DNA of 64,000 nt from Straminergon stramineum (lineage: Eukaryota > Streptophyta > Bryopsida > Hypnales > Calliergonaceae). The translations under genes were made by a program, and so were the position numbers. How positions within the stretch are numbered: position 1 is the stretch's first letter; each line of letters begins with the position of its first letter. The notes below the pieces were generated by a model. That model saw only the letters and a list, made by a program, of their open reading frames with translations, was not told where the DNA came from and did not search any database. The stretch is from the NCBI GenBank assembly GCA_963920665.1, contig OY987267.1:12834001-12898000 (forward strand), given 5' to 3'. This document shows, in pieces, positions 27,001 through 37,759 of this stretch.

Positions 27001-28020
27001 CAAATAAACTCTAATTACCAAACAGGAGGCATTAAAGTTCCTACAAACATAGTTTGTTCCTTTCCCCATGTTGTTGCAAGTGCTACAAGTACAACTTAAC
27101 CCCTAAAGTCATGAAGTCCCCTCAGGGATAAAATGGATTTTTGGGTAGGCTTGTGTGACCTCAATTTTTTAGTTGATTATTTGAAACTTTTTCTTAAGAT
27201 AGAAAAACATATTAGATTTATGGAAATATGATTTTTATATTCAATTGGTGCCCAATAGCAAAAGTTATGCTACAAATTAGCTCAAAGTACATGAGACCAT
27301 GCAACAAAAAAATTCAAAAAGATTTGAAATTGATTTAAAAAAAAATTCTCATATTTCTATGTTTGTTTCCAAGGAAATCTTTGATTCATTTCATTTGGAT
27401 AAGTGATGTGAAATTTATGGAACTTCTTGTTTTGTAGGTAATCATATGAACTTCTTGAGAATATAATGTATTGGATTCATTTTTGGACTCAATTTTCACA
27501 ATTTAAGAAAAAGTTTCAAAAGATTAAGTATGTTTCTAAGAACAATCTCACCATTGAGATTAGAATGTTTCAATTGGCCATTTAAAAGCTATAGATGATT
27601 TATTTTTCCCATCAATCTCATAACTGCTTCTACTTAACAATTTTTTAAAGAATGAAAAATCAAATATTTTTTTTGTAATTTTTTCCCCTAAAATTTCAAT
27701 TCAAAATTTCAAAAATATATATTTTTTAATCAAAATATTTAGTACAAAAATTTGAAGTAAAAAAGATTTAAAGTCAAAATAATTTAGTCATAGAACATAC
27801 TCAAAAACTTGTTTTCTTCTCATTAAGTGCAAATATCCTGCAATGTATGTGGTAAAAGTGTTTTGAAATTTCTTCCCCACATTATTATACTAGTCTTGTG
27901 CAATATCTTATAGATAAATGTGCAAAAAAAACACTTCATAAAGATTTTTGCTCTTTGTAGTAGAAATGGCAGTTTTGAGTGATTTTTTATGATAAGACGG
28001 CCTTGAAATTTTAGGAGTTA
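24100..28020. other. AT-rich intergenic DNA, no gene seen
   Basis: Very AT-rich sequence with poly-A/T runs. Apart from the unclassified frame listed at 25994-26356, I see no coding signal. A solo TTAACCCCTAAAG end of the piggyBac-like family occurs at about 27098. Confidence 0.45.
25994..26356 (-). pseudogene. Unclassified 120-codon frame, possible decayed coding remnant
   Basis: One of the two longest open frames in the AT-rich intergenic DNA, on the minus strand. The C-terminal half (for example SKLSKWGRNYKWEVHVV, then RLDLKCNLVDFGIRLSTNKF) has a faint look of the BED-type zinc finger at the N terminus of plant hAT transposases. The expected second Cys and the His pair are missing. No terminal repeats or further transposase were seen around it. 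It may simply be a chance frame. Confidence 0.18.
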
Positions 28021-28029
28021 ATTTGCGAC

Positions 28030-28340
28030 TCAAAGTCCCGGAATTAGGTTGGAGGGGTCGCAAAAAACAAAATTAACCACATCACAATTAGGGGCAGTCA
28101 ATTTTTTTTTGCCCCCATTAGAATCGAAAAAAAAATTCTTTCTCCCTCCCCAGGATGGCTCCCTCCCCAGATATACCTCAGTGACAGCAGTGTGAACAGG
28201 GGTCACAGCCACTTGGCAGAAATTACGACCAATAAAGAAGAAGTTTGAATTGAAAATTAGTAGAATAGAATTGGGAGGCTTCAATCAAGGGCAAGTGGGT
28301 TGGACCAGGGATTGCCCTCTTTTGGAGGACATGCCCAAAG
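28030..28340. other. Locally GC-richer patch, unassigned
   Basis: At about 28100-28330 the base composition is richer in GC than its surroundings. An 84-codon minus-strand frame (28030-28284) spans it but shows no recognised motif. It may be a gene or repeat fragment. It directly precedes the dispersed repeat copy at 28.36 kb. Confidence 0.25.
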
Positions 28341-28359
28341 CCGGAGTGTTCCGGAAGAA

Positions 28360-28560
28360 TCCAAGGCTAACTTAGTTCAAAGTTAGCCTTTTGAATTGGA
28401 AAAAAACCAACCCGGTTGCAATCAATTGAAATCATCGGAAAAAATAAATGGTGAAAAAAACTATACTATTTCTATGTAGAGTAAAAAAAATGAAGAATTC
28501 TTTTGGATTTGATAATTGAAAAACGGTTCAATATGAGAATTAAAGGAAAATAGCTACATT
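28360..28560 (+). repeat. Third copy of the 19.6-20.0 kb repeat family
   Basis: It carries AGTTCAAAGTTAGCC, then GAATTGGAAAAAAACC, GGTTGCAATC and a GAGTAAAAAAAATG stretch, in the same order as 19.90-20.09 kb and in the same orientation. It continues through GAAAAACGGTTCAAT and GAATTAAAGGAAA, so the shared region is about 190 bp. Confidence 0.55.
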
Positions 28561-30000
28561 GAATAGGGGGATTAAGGGGACCCATACTAATTAATTGACA
28601 TTTCACACAATATAAATATCTACCTTTATTGTACATTAGTAGTTATGGAAGTGTCTGAGATACGTACATCATGTTTCAAACATCTACAATTTTCTACAAT
28701 TAGTCTGTTTAATTTTTTGGTCTCCTTAATACCCCTATTCAGAGTAGTAAAACTCAAAAAATAATCTCAATTGAAACATTGTCCCAATGAGATTTTCATT
28801 AGTGTTAAATTTAGAGGGCCCAAAGCAATTTTCCCTATCTTCCAGTTTTTTTTTATTTTTAAATGATTCAAAAATATTGAGAAAGGACATTGAGGACTAA
28901 ATGTGTCGATGAAGTAACAACTTTCAAAATATTGCTTTCTTAGGGCCACAAATTTTGTCAAAAATCAATATGAAACAAAAATTATATTATTGGATTCCTT
29001 TCTCATAATTGACCTTAAATATATTTAAAATCAAAATCTACATGAAAAAATAATCAATAGTTGATTGTGAAAATGTCCTTCAATTTTGTCCTTTTGTTTT
29101 GTTTTGATCCATTATTTTCATAGGTAGTGATGTTTGTTTCTTGATTGGTTTTTTCTTCTAAACTCTAGAAGGACAAAACATATATGGATTTTCTATGGAA
29201 TTATGAATGATGAATAATCAATTATACTAGGATCTTGAGGTACAACTCTCAATTGAGCCTATTTGTGTTGTGCCATCCTTTTTAGACCTCGAACAAAATT
29301 ATTGTGTCTACAAGTCCCTTATTTACAACTCAATAAAGAAGATGCTATGATATGAGGTGAACCTATACAAGTATGCCATGCTTGAGTATGAGAGATCCCC
29401 TCATCCCCACCTATCATAATACATGTTTGGATTTTGATAACATAAGTGACAAATGCAAAGGCAACATAGTAACCTTTGGAATGCTATAGAAAACAACATC
29501 ATAATGAGGATGAGAACAATTGATATCAAAGAAAGCCTAGGGCTTCTATCCATCCTTCAATGTCTGGCCTCTTGACTTGAAATCTAAACATAAAGAATAT
29601 AATCTAATCATTCTAGACTCCACACTGAAGTTCACTAGTTAGGGAGAGAGTCTATAAAAAGTACTTCCCCCCTTATAAGGATAGATTTTATCATACACTA
29701 TAAACTAACATATCTTTATAAATATCTTTTAGTTTTTTTTCCTCTCAAATCGTATTTTTAATACTCCGTAGAAGATTGAAGGAAGCCCTACATCCCTCTA
29801 GAAATGGCAAGACACAAAGTTATTTCTAGCATCTAGAAATATTTGTTGACTTTGATAACTTGTAAAGTAACTTTCTTGGGGTAAGGCAACCTAATTTCAT
29901 TATTTAGTATAGATATTTAAGGGTTAACTTAGCTAAAGGTGGGTTAGGTGGCTACCTTACACATGATTCAAACTATGCGGTGTTTTGCAAAAAGAAAAAG
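28561..30000. other. AT-rich intergenic DNA, no gene seen
   Basis: No coding signal, clear terminal repeats or RNA gene were recognised. It borders the sharp composition change at about 30010 that marks the promoter of the next gene. Confidence 0.5.
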
Positions 30001-30009
30001 AAAACAGTA

Positions 30010-30800
30010 TTTGGGTAATGTCCACCCTGCCCGGCTGCCCCGGTCAATTTTTATTAGCCCGCCCCCGGCGCTAAGGCTCTCCAGCCGCACTCTCGTCCGC
30101 CGCGACGGAGCCCGCCTCCCCGCCAGCGCCTGCGCGCTCGCTAGATCTCAGCGCTGCAGGAATTCTCGTGGCCAATCATCCTCTTATAGCTCGGTATAGA
30201 TTGTTCGATGCCCCCCCACCGAATCTACACACGCAAATGCGCTCCGAGATTCCATGATTTGGGTAAATTCTCCGCCGGCGTTGGGGTCGCTAGCTGTTTC
30301 AATCGATGCCAACTGGAAAATATTTTGCAAACTGACTGTTGGCATCTCTCACGAGAGTGCAAGCTCTGGGTAGCTCAAGCCGTGCGTTACAAGAATGCCG
30401 CCTTGGATTTTAGCAGCGGGAATATAATTCACCTATTAATTGATGGGAATCACTCTGACAATCGAGGAGGAAGTCGTGCCACTGTTTGCTTGAAACAGTT
30501 GTAACGGACTTCTGGCCCGCCTAAGAAGCTGTAGGAGGGGTGCTTGACGCTGCAGTAGAATGGAATATATGGATTTGTGAGGAGCTGGAGAAAATCTGTC
30601 CCCAGCGTGCTGTTTACGTACTGGGGCTATGATGCTGTGCGCATCACGCTTCTTCTGTGAGGAGCAGAGGTGAAGAATGAACTTCTGCAATGATCGCAAG
30701 GCAGGAGTGATGAATGAGCCAAGTTTTCCTTGGCTTTGAGAAATACCGATAACCGTGATAGTTGATAAAGCTTGCTAAGCTGAATGGTGATACAAGCTAG
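30010..30800 (+). promoter_or_regulatory. GC-rich promoter and leader of the TIR-NB-ARC gene
   Basis: Base composition jumps to GC- and CpG-rich at about 30025-30165. A CCAAT box (GGCCAATCAT, about 30170) is followed by TATA-like words (CTTATAGCT at about 30183, GGTATAGA at about 30193), which suggests transcription starts near 30210-30240. About 560-590 bp of leader then precede the main ATG at 30801. It contains upstream ATGs and might include an intron, which I could not place. Confidence 0.45.
30208..30504 (+). other. 98-codon upstream ORF in the leader of the TIR-NB-ARC gene
   Basis: An ATG at 30208 (MPPHRIYTRKC...) opens 98 codons ending in TAA, about 300 bp before the main start. The frame has no recognised domain. 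If transcription starts upstream of 30208 and the leader is not spliced here, it would act as a long uORF. Otherwise it is a chance frame in GC-rich leader DNA. Confidence 0.25.
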
Positions 30801-33800
30801 ATGGACGTGGAGCACGAGGGAGGCTCGCCTGTTGCCGCGTCGCCATCCCCGTCTGAAACCCAGGACGCGAAACGAGCTCCACTGGTATTGCGATCGTCTT
30901 CTTCTGGGGACGCTGCAAGTGGTGCTTCATTGGAGCTTTCGACGACGACTCCTATTGCGAGTCATGGCGTGCGTTCGGAGCTCGAATCTCCGCAGGCATT
31001 GCCGAGCGTTGGTTCCAGCTCGCAAGCTTCCACAGCGCGCAGCTACGATGTTTACATTGGAATATTCGGGAAGGAGCCTTGGTTGATTAGGTACGCGAAG
31101 TGGATGCAAGCAGAGCTGGAGACGGAGCATTCCCTAGCTTGCCTCTCTGCCGACCGATCCAATTTGGACCCGGGGACCTTTGACATTGCCGGAAGTGTTC
31201 TGCATTCCGCAAGCCATGGCGTGGTGCTCATCACGCGGAAGTCGTTTCGGAATCCCTACACCATCGAAGAGCTCACGATTTTCCTATCGCGCGGCAACTT
31301 GATACCCGTTTTCTTCGACGTCGACCCGGCCGATTGCCATGTCCGGAATATCGTGGCGAGGCAGGGGGAGGTTTGGGAGCTCCATGGCGGGGAGCTTTGG
31401 AAGACGTACCACGGCGAGGAGAAAGCGTGGCTTCATGCCGTGGAGGGCCTGCTCGCGGTGGAGGGGCGGCGCGTGGAAGCGCACATGGAGAATTGGAGAG
31501 ACAGCATTCAGCAAGTCGCGGCCTTGGTCACAAACAAGGAGGTGGGAGTCGCTGAGGAGGAGCTGGACCTCCCATGGCCACGGAATGGATACTTCGCAGG
31601 ACGGGAGAAGGAGTTGAAAGAAATGGAGAGGATTTTGTTTCCCGACGTGGGGTCGTCGTCGTCGGGAACGGATGCACAAAACTTGGCACGTAGGAGCGAC
31701 GCCTCCAGCAAAGCAGAGACAGAGCTTGAATCCGAATTAGGTCGGCACTCAAGTTACGACAGTGAGAATCCCGAAGAGGGAAGTCAGAAGGAAATTGAAG
31801 CGGACCGGCAGCGTGTGTCCAGAGACGGTAACAGTAGTGGTAGCTTGAGCGGGTTGAGTTTACGGGATAGACGAACAGCCAGAGCAGGACGATCGTATCG
31901 CGAACACAAGCGCCGGAACTCCGCCGATCGCCAACGAACCCAATCGCACTTCACCGCGAGCTGCGTCTTGACAGGAATCCCCGGGATCGGCAAGTCAGAG
32001 CTCGCGGTGGAATTCGCATACCGCCATTCACAGAAGTATGGTCGCGTGCTCTGGGTGGGCGGCGAGTGCCGTTACCTCCGCCAGAATTACCTCAACCTGT
32101 CCACGGCGTTGCGCGTGGACGTGGGCGCGGAGAGTACGACTCGTCCCTTCCACGAGCAAGAATCCTCCGCCGTGCACAAGCTGCGCCAGGAGCTTGAGAA
32201 AGACATCCCTTACCTTCTCATCATCGACAACGTGGACGCCTCTCGAGACTCATTGGACGGGCGCGCGCTCGGGGAGCTTCTCCCTCGCAGTGCCGCGCAC
32301 GTCATCATCACGACTCGTCTCAAGCGCGTCATGCACTTGGAGTCTGTAGAAGTCACCTTACTATCAACCTTTGAAGCGCTTTCACTCATGCGCGACGGGA
32401 GGCGTCAGTCCGGGACATTCTCCGTGCAACAGATCGCCAAGCTTAAGGAGCTCGAGACCAAGCTGGAGCGGCTGCCGTTCGGCCTGGCCATCGTCGGCAG
32501 AATCATGAACGAATTCAAACTGAAACCTTCGGAGCTTCTGGCGAAGATGGGGGCGGTGGACGTCACGCGAACCTCCAAGCAACCTGATCCTTCTTTCGGG
32601 AGTAATCCATATCTGGTGAAATTGTTGGACGTGTGCTTTGATTTGATGAGCGGCAGCGTGCTGGTGAAGAATTGTATGGCAATGCGAGTGGCGTACGTCG
32701 GCGGATGGTTTGCGCCTGCGGCGTGTCCGATTGAGCTCCTCGCCACGGCCGCGAAGAAGCTCACCAAGGAGACGGGAGGCGTGCCAGTGCAGGCACAATT
32801 CGTGACGGTCGTGACGAGCTGTTGGGGGCCGAATGCGAACGCTCGCGCCGGCGCTGCGGACGCAAGTGCCCAACTCTTGACGCGCCTTGGGCTTGCTCGC
32901 GCCGCGCCACGCTACGGTGGTCTCTATTTTCCTGACATCGTCCAGGTACGTGAATCGCTCCAGGTGCAATGAAATTTGAACTAGGCTTGTAATCGCAATG
33001 AAGGACATGATTTATATGAAGTAATTTGCAACTTAATTCCTGTTGATGTGTACAAATAATTTTTGTTTGCCATGCAAATTTCATTTTTAATTTACAACCA
33101 AGAGTTCATCCTTCCAGACGTTGTTTTTGGTAGCTAAAGATATGTTCTCACTTGTTAGCAAAGTAAATCTTTTCCAAAGGTATAACTTAGAAATCCATTC
33201 CTTTGACACTTGCTAATACCACTCTTCACATCAAGTGAGAACATGTACAATTCAATTGTAAGATCTTTGAAGATCACACTTTGTATTTGTCCTACTCTCA
33301 AATATTCCACCGTTGATTCTAAGTGTTTTCATAATATCACAATAGCTAAAGTTTTGGTCTGCAAACTTGAGGGGTGCATTTTGACCTAAAAAAATAAGTT
33401 TGAGAATTTGAATCTTGATTAATTGCGCATCTTCTAAATCAAATTCTTTAGTGGGTTGTAAGTATAGTTAAAAATTGGCTAGTGTTGTGGATTAGGTAAC
33501 ACGGAAGGAGAGGCTGTTCTAAGAAGTAACATTGTGTTGAGCTGTGGGAGGGGCAAAGGATGTTATTCCTATAATAAGACCCTACTTTCATGTTATCAGA
33601 CATGACCTCAATAGTTGGATCTTGTTCAAGCATGCTCAATCAAGGGTCCGAAGAAGCATAAGATTGTGAAAAATAAATCCATGCTCTCCATACCCAATGC
33701 TTGCCTTGTCATCTCTAGAGATTGAGGCTGGTCCATTGAGGTTCTAGGTTCTAGTTCTCTTCAATTTCAGCCATTCTACATTTGCATTTTGAGAACAACA

Positions 33801-36330
33801 ACCATTATCATAACCTTCTCCTATCAATTCCATCGCTGTGTGGTGCATTGCATTTGGAAAGAGGATTTAGAGTCTCATCTTCCCCACACTTCTTGAGAGA
33901 GCCATAGATCTCCATGATCAGACAGACTTGTTCTAATCTAGTTTGAAGAAATTGGCTATGTCCAACAACCGACTCTTGCCTCCCTGCCTTTGTCATTCGG
34001 TTATAGATTTCTTCAAAGTCTTTAGCAAGGACCTGCTTATTCACTCCAATGCTCCCAAATGTGATGGTCATAATTATCTCAAATTGTTAAAAACACTGTT
34101 AAATGTGCAAAATGTCAAATTCGAACACTGCGGTGTTCACATCTTTTGTAGCTAAGTTTTTTGGTAGAAAGTTTTCGCTAGAAACCGCTGAGCCACATTT
34201 GCAAACACTAGTCCATGGAAAGGAATTTGAATGCAAAAATTCAAGTTTAACACTGGGAGATTCTCATTTTTTGTAGCTATAAATCTTATTTTGTAAAAGT
34301 TTTGCTAGACTCAGGCACACTGGCGAACACTAGTCCATGCCGAGGCCACAAGATTGGAAAGAAATTTGAATGTCAAAAATTCAGGTTTTAACATTGGGAG
34401 ATTCTCATTTTTTGAAGTTATAAATCTTATTTTATATGGAGTAAAAGTTTTGCTAGACTTAGTCACATTGGGGAACGCTAGTCCATGCGAAGGCCACAAG
34501 GTTGGAAATGAATTTGAATGCAAAAATTTTAAATTTTTCGCTGGGATTCTCACTTGTTGTAGCTACATACATGAAATTTCAAAGTTCTGCTAAACGCAGC
34601 CACATTGGCGAACACTAGTCCGTGTCGAGGCCTCAGGATACAATTTGAATATGAAAGGGATGGTGGACTGAATGGAAAATGTAAGTAATGGCGTTTGGGT
34701 GCCTGCTTGGGCCGCAGACCTACTGTCGAATGCGTGGAGGCGTGGCGGCCGCGCGTTGCTTCGTGCGCGCCATCTGCAAGAGCGGCAACATCGTGCAGCA
34801 CTACGATCACTTCTGGGCGGCCGTGTACTTGGTGTGTCGTGACTTCGGGAGCAGCGAGTCCGCGCCATCCCCGCCACCGGCACTGGCGCCGATGGTGGTG
34901 GTGGAGTTTCAAGTGCCGGACCTGATCGTCTTCACGCGGGCTCTGGTGCTGCCCCTGGCACTCCGCGCCTTCAACGCGTTCTCGCGCTGCACGGCCGCCC
35001 TGGAGGTTCTGCGCCTGTGCTTCGTGATGCTGGAGGGCGTGGAGAAGTCGTATGTCGCGGGGATACATGATCCGTCATCGGAAAAGTCGCTGTGCTGGCG
35101 CCGGGGGAATTCCGGCCCAGGTCATCAGGTATTCTAATTTTTGCCTTACCTGGAACCATGTGCACCCTCAACTTTCATCGGTTAGCGAAAATGGCAAAAT
35201 TTCAAGAGATTGATCAGCACTTTTTTCAGTGTCTGTGTTGTCAATTTCGTTATTGTTGCCTGATTCTAGAACCAAATATTGAGACACAAAATTATATGAA
35301 GCTCTAATTAGGAATGGTGTGGATTTAAGTTTCAGGTCGTATGTTAGCTAAATTGACGGTCTGTCTTGTTTTGATCCTAGGATTTATACAAGTCCATGCT
35401 TTGAGAGCTCTGTTCATAATTTCAGGAGATTGACCAGCACATTTTCCCAGTGCCTGCATTGTCAATTTCGTTAAATTTTCCCAATTCTGGCACCAAATAC
35501 TGAAACACAAATCTACATGCAGCTCTTAAAAAACCAGGACTGGTTTAGATTTACGGTTCAAGCCGCACGCTGTGGAAGTGCCAGAGTCGTGAAACCGCCT
35601 TTTTAACAGAATTGACATTCGGTCTTGAACCTCAGATTTATACAAGTCCAGTCTTTTAGGGCTCTGTTGGCATAATTCTGGCACACAGAAACACACCAAC
35701 CAATTAACACGACCTTGCAAGCGCACAACTCTCTAATATCTAGTACAGTTTTGTCCAGACAGGCATGCCAGTTTCAAAAAATTCCACCAATTTATCAAAT
35801 ATGGCAATTGCTTGCCATGTGTGCCCAAACAAAACCAAGCACGCGCGCATCGCTCGAATAAGAACCTCAATTTCTACATTGTCTCAGATAAACCTGAACT
35901 TCTTTTTTCGGAAACCAGTTCTAAAGTATAAGAAGCACTAATTTTCCTGGTCGTCATGAATGTTTTCGTCAGGGGTGAACTGCCACTGGAATCCACCAAT
36001 TTCCAGAAGTTATTTCAGAAGAAACTTTCAATCTCATATACGTTCAAAGATTCTTGTTCTTTCAACCGACCCAGAATGCAAGAAACGATTGAAAAAGCCG
36101 TGATTCTGTTCCAGGTGGACGAGTACGTGTGGCAAGACTTGACTCTACTGAAAGCCGTGGTGCTGGAGTCGCGGGCGAAGCTAATGCTGCGAGGCGGGCA
36201 GTTGGAGGCGGGCGAGGAGCTTTGCCGCACTTGCATCAGCATCCGCACCGTCATGCTGGGAGCCGACCATGCGGACACGCTCGCGGCGCAACAGACGCTC
36301 TCCAAATTCAGCCGCGCACGGAGCAGATGA
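30801..36330 (+). CDS. TIR-NB-ARC-TPR-like protein of the conserved plant XTNX class (3 exons)
   Basis: Exons: 30801-32945, 34718-35128 and 36115-36330, all joined in phase 0; product 923 aa. A disordered N terminus precedes a divergent TIR domain (about 81-245): YDVYIGIFGKEPW, then NPYTIEELTIFL, where E157 aligns with the catalytic Glu of NADase-type TIRs, then IPVFFDVDPADC. A Ser/Arg/acidic linker (about 283-383) leads to the NB-ARC domain: P-loop GIPGIGKSE (392-400), kinase-2 YLLIIDNVD (471-479), RNBS-B HVIITTRLKRV (500-510) and GLPL-like LPFGLAIVG (558-566). I see no MHD motif and no LRRs. The C-terminal helical part (VDEYVWQDLTLLKAVV, GEELCRTCISIRTVMLG) matches the TPR-like end of Arabidopsis XTNX proteins as I recall them. 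These are conserved across land plants, and their role is less clear than that of TIR-NB-LRR immune receptors. It appears intact. Confidence 0.92.
33141..33245. mobile_element. Small MITE inside intron 1 of the TIR-NB-ARC gene
   Basis: Near-perfect terminal inverted repeats, TATGTTCTCACTTG and CAAGTGAGAACAT, lie about 105 bp apart. A related copy is at 61193-61320; the internal sequences also correspond (CATTCCT...TAATACCACTCTT in this copy). I could not settle on a target duplication. Confidence 0.55.
34095..34650 (+). repeat. Tandem repeat in intron 1 of the TIR-NB-ARC gene, four units
   Basis: The anchor word AACACTAGTCC (one copy AACGCTAGTCC) occurs at 34203, 34326, 34474 and 34611, giving units of 123, 148 and 137 bp. 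Other words keep the same order in each unit (GAATTTGAATG, GGGAGATTCTCA, GTAGCTA, TTTTGCTAGAC). The array ends about 70 bp before the exon 2 acceptor. Confidence 0.8.
35190..35700 (+). repeat. Tandem repeat in intron 2 of the TIR-NB-ARC gene, about 2.5 units
   Basis: AATTTCARGAGATTGAYCAGCAC occurs at about 35198 and 35419, followed each time by GTCAATTTCGTTA, an ACCAAATA word and AGCTCT. GATTTATACAAGTCCA occurs at about 35380 and 35635. Unit length is about 220-255 bp. The GTCAATTTCGTTA word recurs in intron 4 of the polygalacturonase gene. Confidence 0.7.
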
Positions 36331-37480
36331 AATCAGGTAACCCCTCCCGAAATGGCCACTGTTGCTGTTTAGCACACTTCTTGTCATCAGGTGGGTTAAC
36401 TTCATTGAAAGAGGATTTCAATGCTAAGGTGACAAACCATGGTTTGGTCAAATTGGTGCAATCTTGGCATCAAAATTTGTGACATCTTCAAAAATGTATA
36501 ATTTCATACCACAAACTAGCACTTGTAAGGATTGAAGTTTTAAGCCACGCATCCTAAACATGTCCTAAAACATGTCCAAGTATTGGAATACCAACAATTT
36601 AAAGAAATTGACATTAACAATACTGAAATGGATTGAATAAGGAATTGAGCATGGTTCCTATTATTAAACTCTATAACTTCATGTTGGATTTTGTTGGAAA
36701 CAAATGGAGATTCTAGACTCTATCATCAATTTTGTTGACCTGGCATGATTTGGGGCATAGAAATTTGTAACATTCTAGTTGCATAGAGCTCTAGATACTT
36801 GGAGGGACATAAATTTACATTTCAGATCATGTGCCCTTAAAGCACTAAAGTTGTGTAAAATTTTTCCAATTTTACAAATTGGCATTTTTTCTTGATCCTA
36901 GGCTCTCATGAATAGCCAAGTTGTACACTTAGGAAAGAATGCATAGGAATCCTCTTCACAATTATGTGTAATTATGTTATTTTTTTTGGATATTGTGTGA
37001 AATTTTACACACCCTACCTAAAATTGCCATCATCACTCAGTGTAGAGCTCCAAAATCAATATGTATGTAAGTTGAAGAAACGATTTTAGAACTCTATCAA
37101 AAAAACTTTGATCCTTTGTAACTTTTGCATACAATATCCAAATGTTGCATTCTTTGATGCGTTGGAACCTCCTCTAATTTGAAAACAATAAAATATGAAA
37201 ATTTGACCTATCTAACAATAATAACTAGGCACAGTACCCAAAAGTGGTGGTTTTGGGGTACCCATGCCACCTTAAATTAGGCAACAATCAAATGGTGGGA
37301 TATTCAATGGTATTTCAGGTGATGGCTGATGGAGAAATCTGGTTATTTCATGCCAAGGGCACACATGCATATGACTTTGGATTGGTGCTCAATTAATTGG
37401 GAGGTAAAATTCCATATATGCAAATTGAAGAGACTAGGGCACACATGCATATTGACATTGTATGGAAAGTTAACGTGGAC
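36331..37480. other. Downstream flank of the TIR-NB-ARC gene, then AT-rich DNA
   Basis: The first few hundred bases probably hold the 3' untranslated region. After about 36450 the sequence returns to AT-rich intergenic type, and no gene was recognised. Confidence 0.45.
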
Positions 37481-37759
37481 TAAGGTAGTTAAAGTGACCT
37501 TTTAAGAGCTGATTGTCTTTAGGGGGAAGCTAAATTCCTTGAAACAATTTTCTGTAAATTTTTTTAGGAAAAAACCTGGAATTGACATCTAACCCAAGCC
37601 ATTTCATATTTTTTGACCTTTGTGAAATGAGTTACAAATTTTTGAAGTTGAAATGCAGTGGTCACTAAAAGTGACCACCTCCTGAAATTGAAATGTACTC
37701 TCTTGGTACATTGCAGAAACCATAAGCATTAGAGGTCGCTTGTAGAGCACCTGCCTTAG
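37481..37759. mobile_element. MITE copy, TAAGGTAG family
   Basis: It starts TAAGGTAGTTAAAGTGACC and ends ACCTGCCTTA. The internal words AATTGACATCTAACCCAAGC and TTTCATATTTTTTG match the copies at 61.6 and 63.5 kb. A perfect short palindrome, GTGGTCAC..GTGACCAC, lies inside. Confidence 0.6.

Noticed and set aside
32382..33008. A 208-codon minus-strand open frame inside the TIR-NB-ARC exon
   Set aside because: It lies opposite a well-supported coding exon. Its His/Arg-rich composition is that of the complementary strand of a GC-rich gene, and no motif is visible.
30801..36330. Classification as a TIR-NB-LRR resistance gene
   Set aside because: No leucine-rich repeats follow the NB-ARC domain. 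The C terminus matches the XTNX TPR-like end instead.
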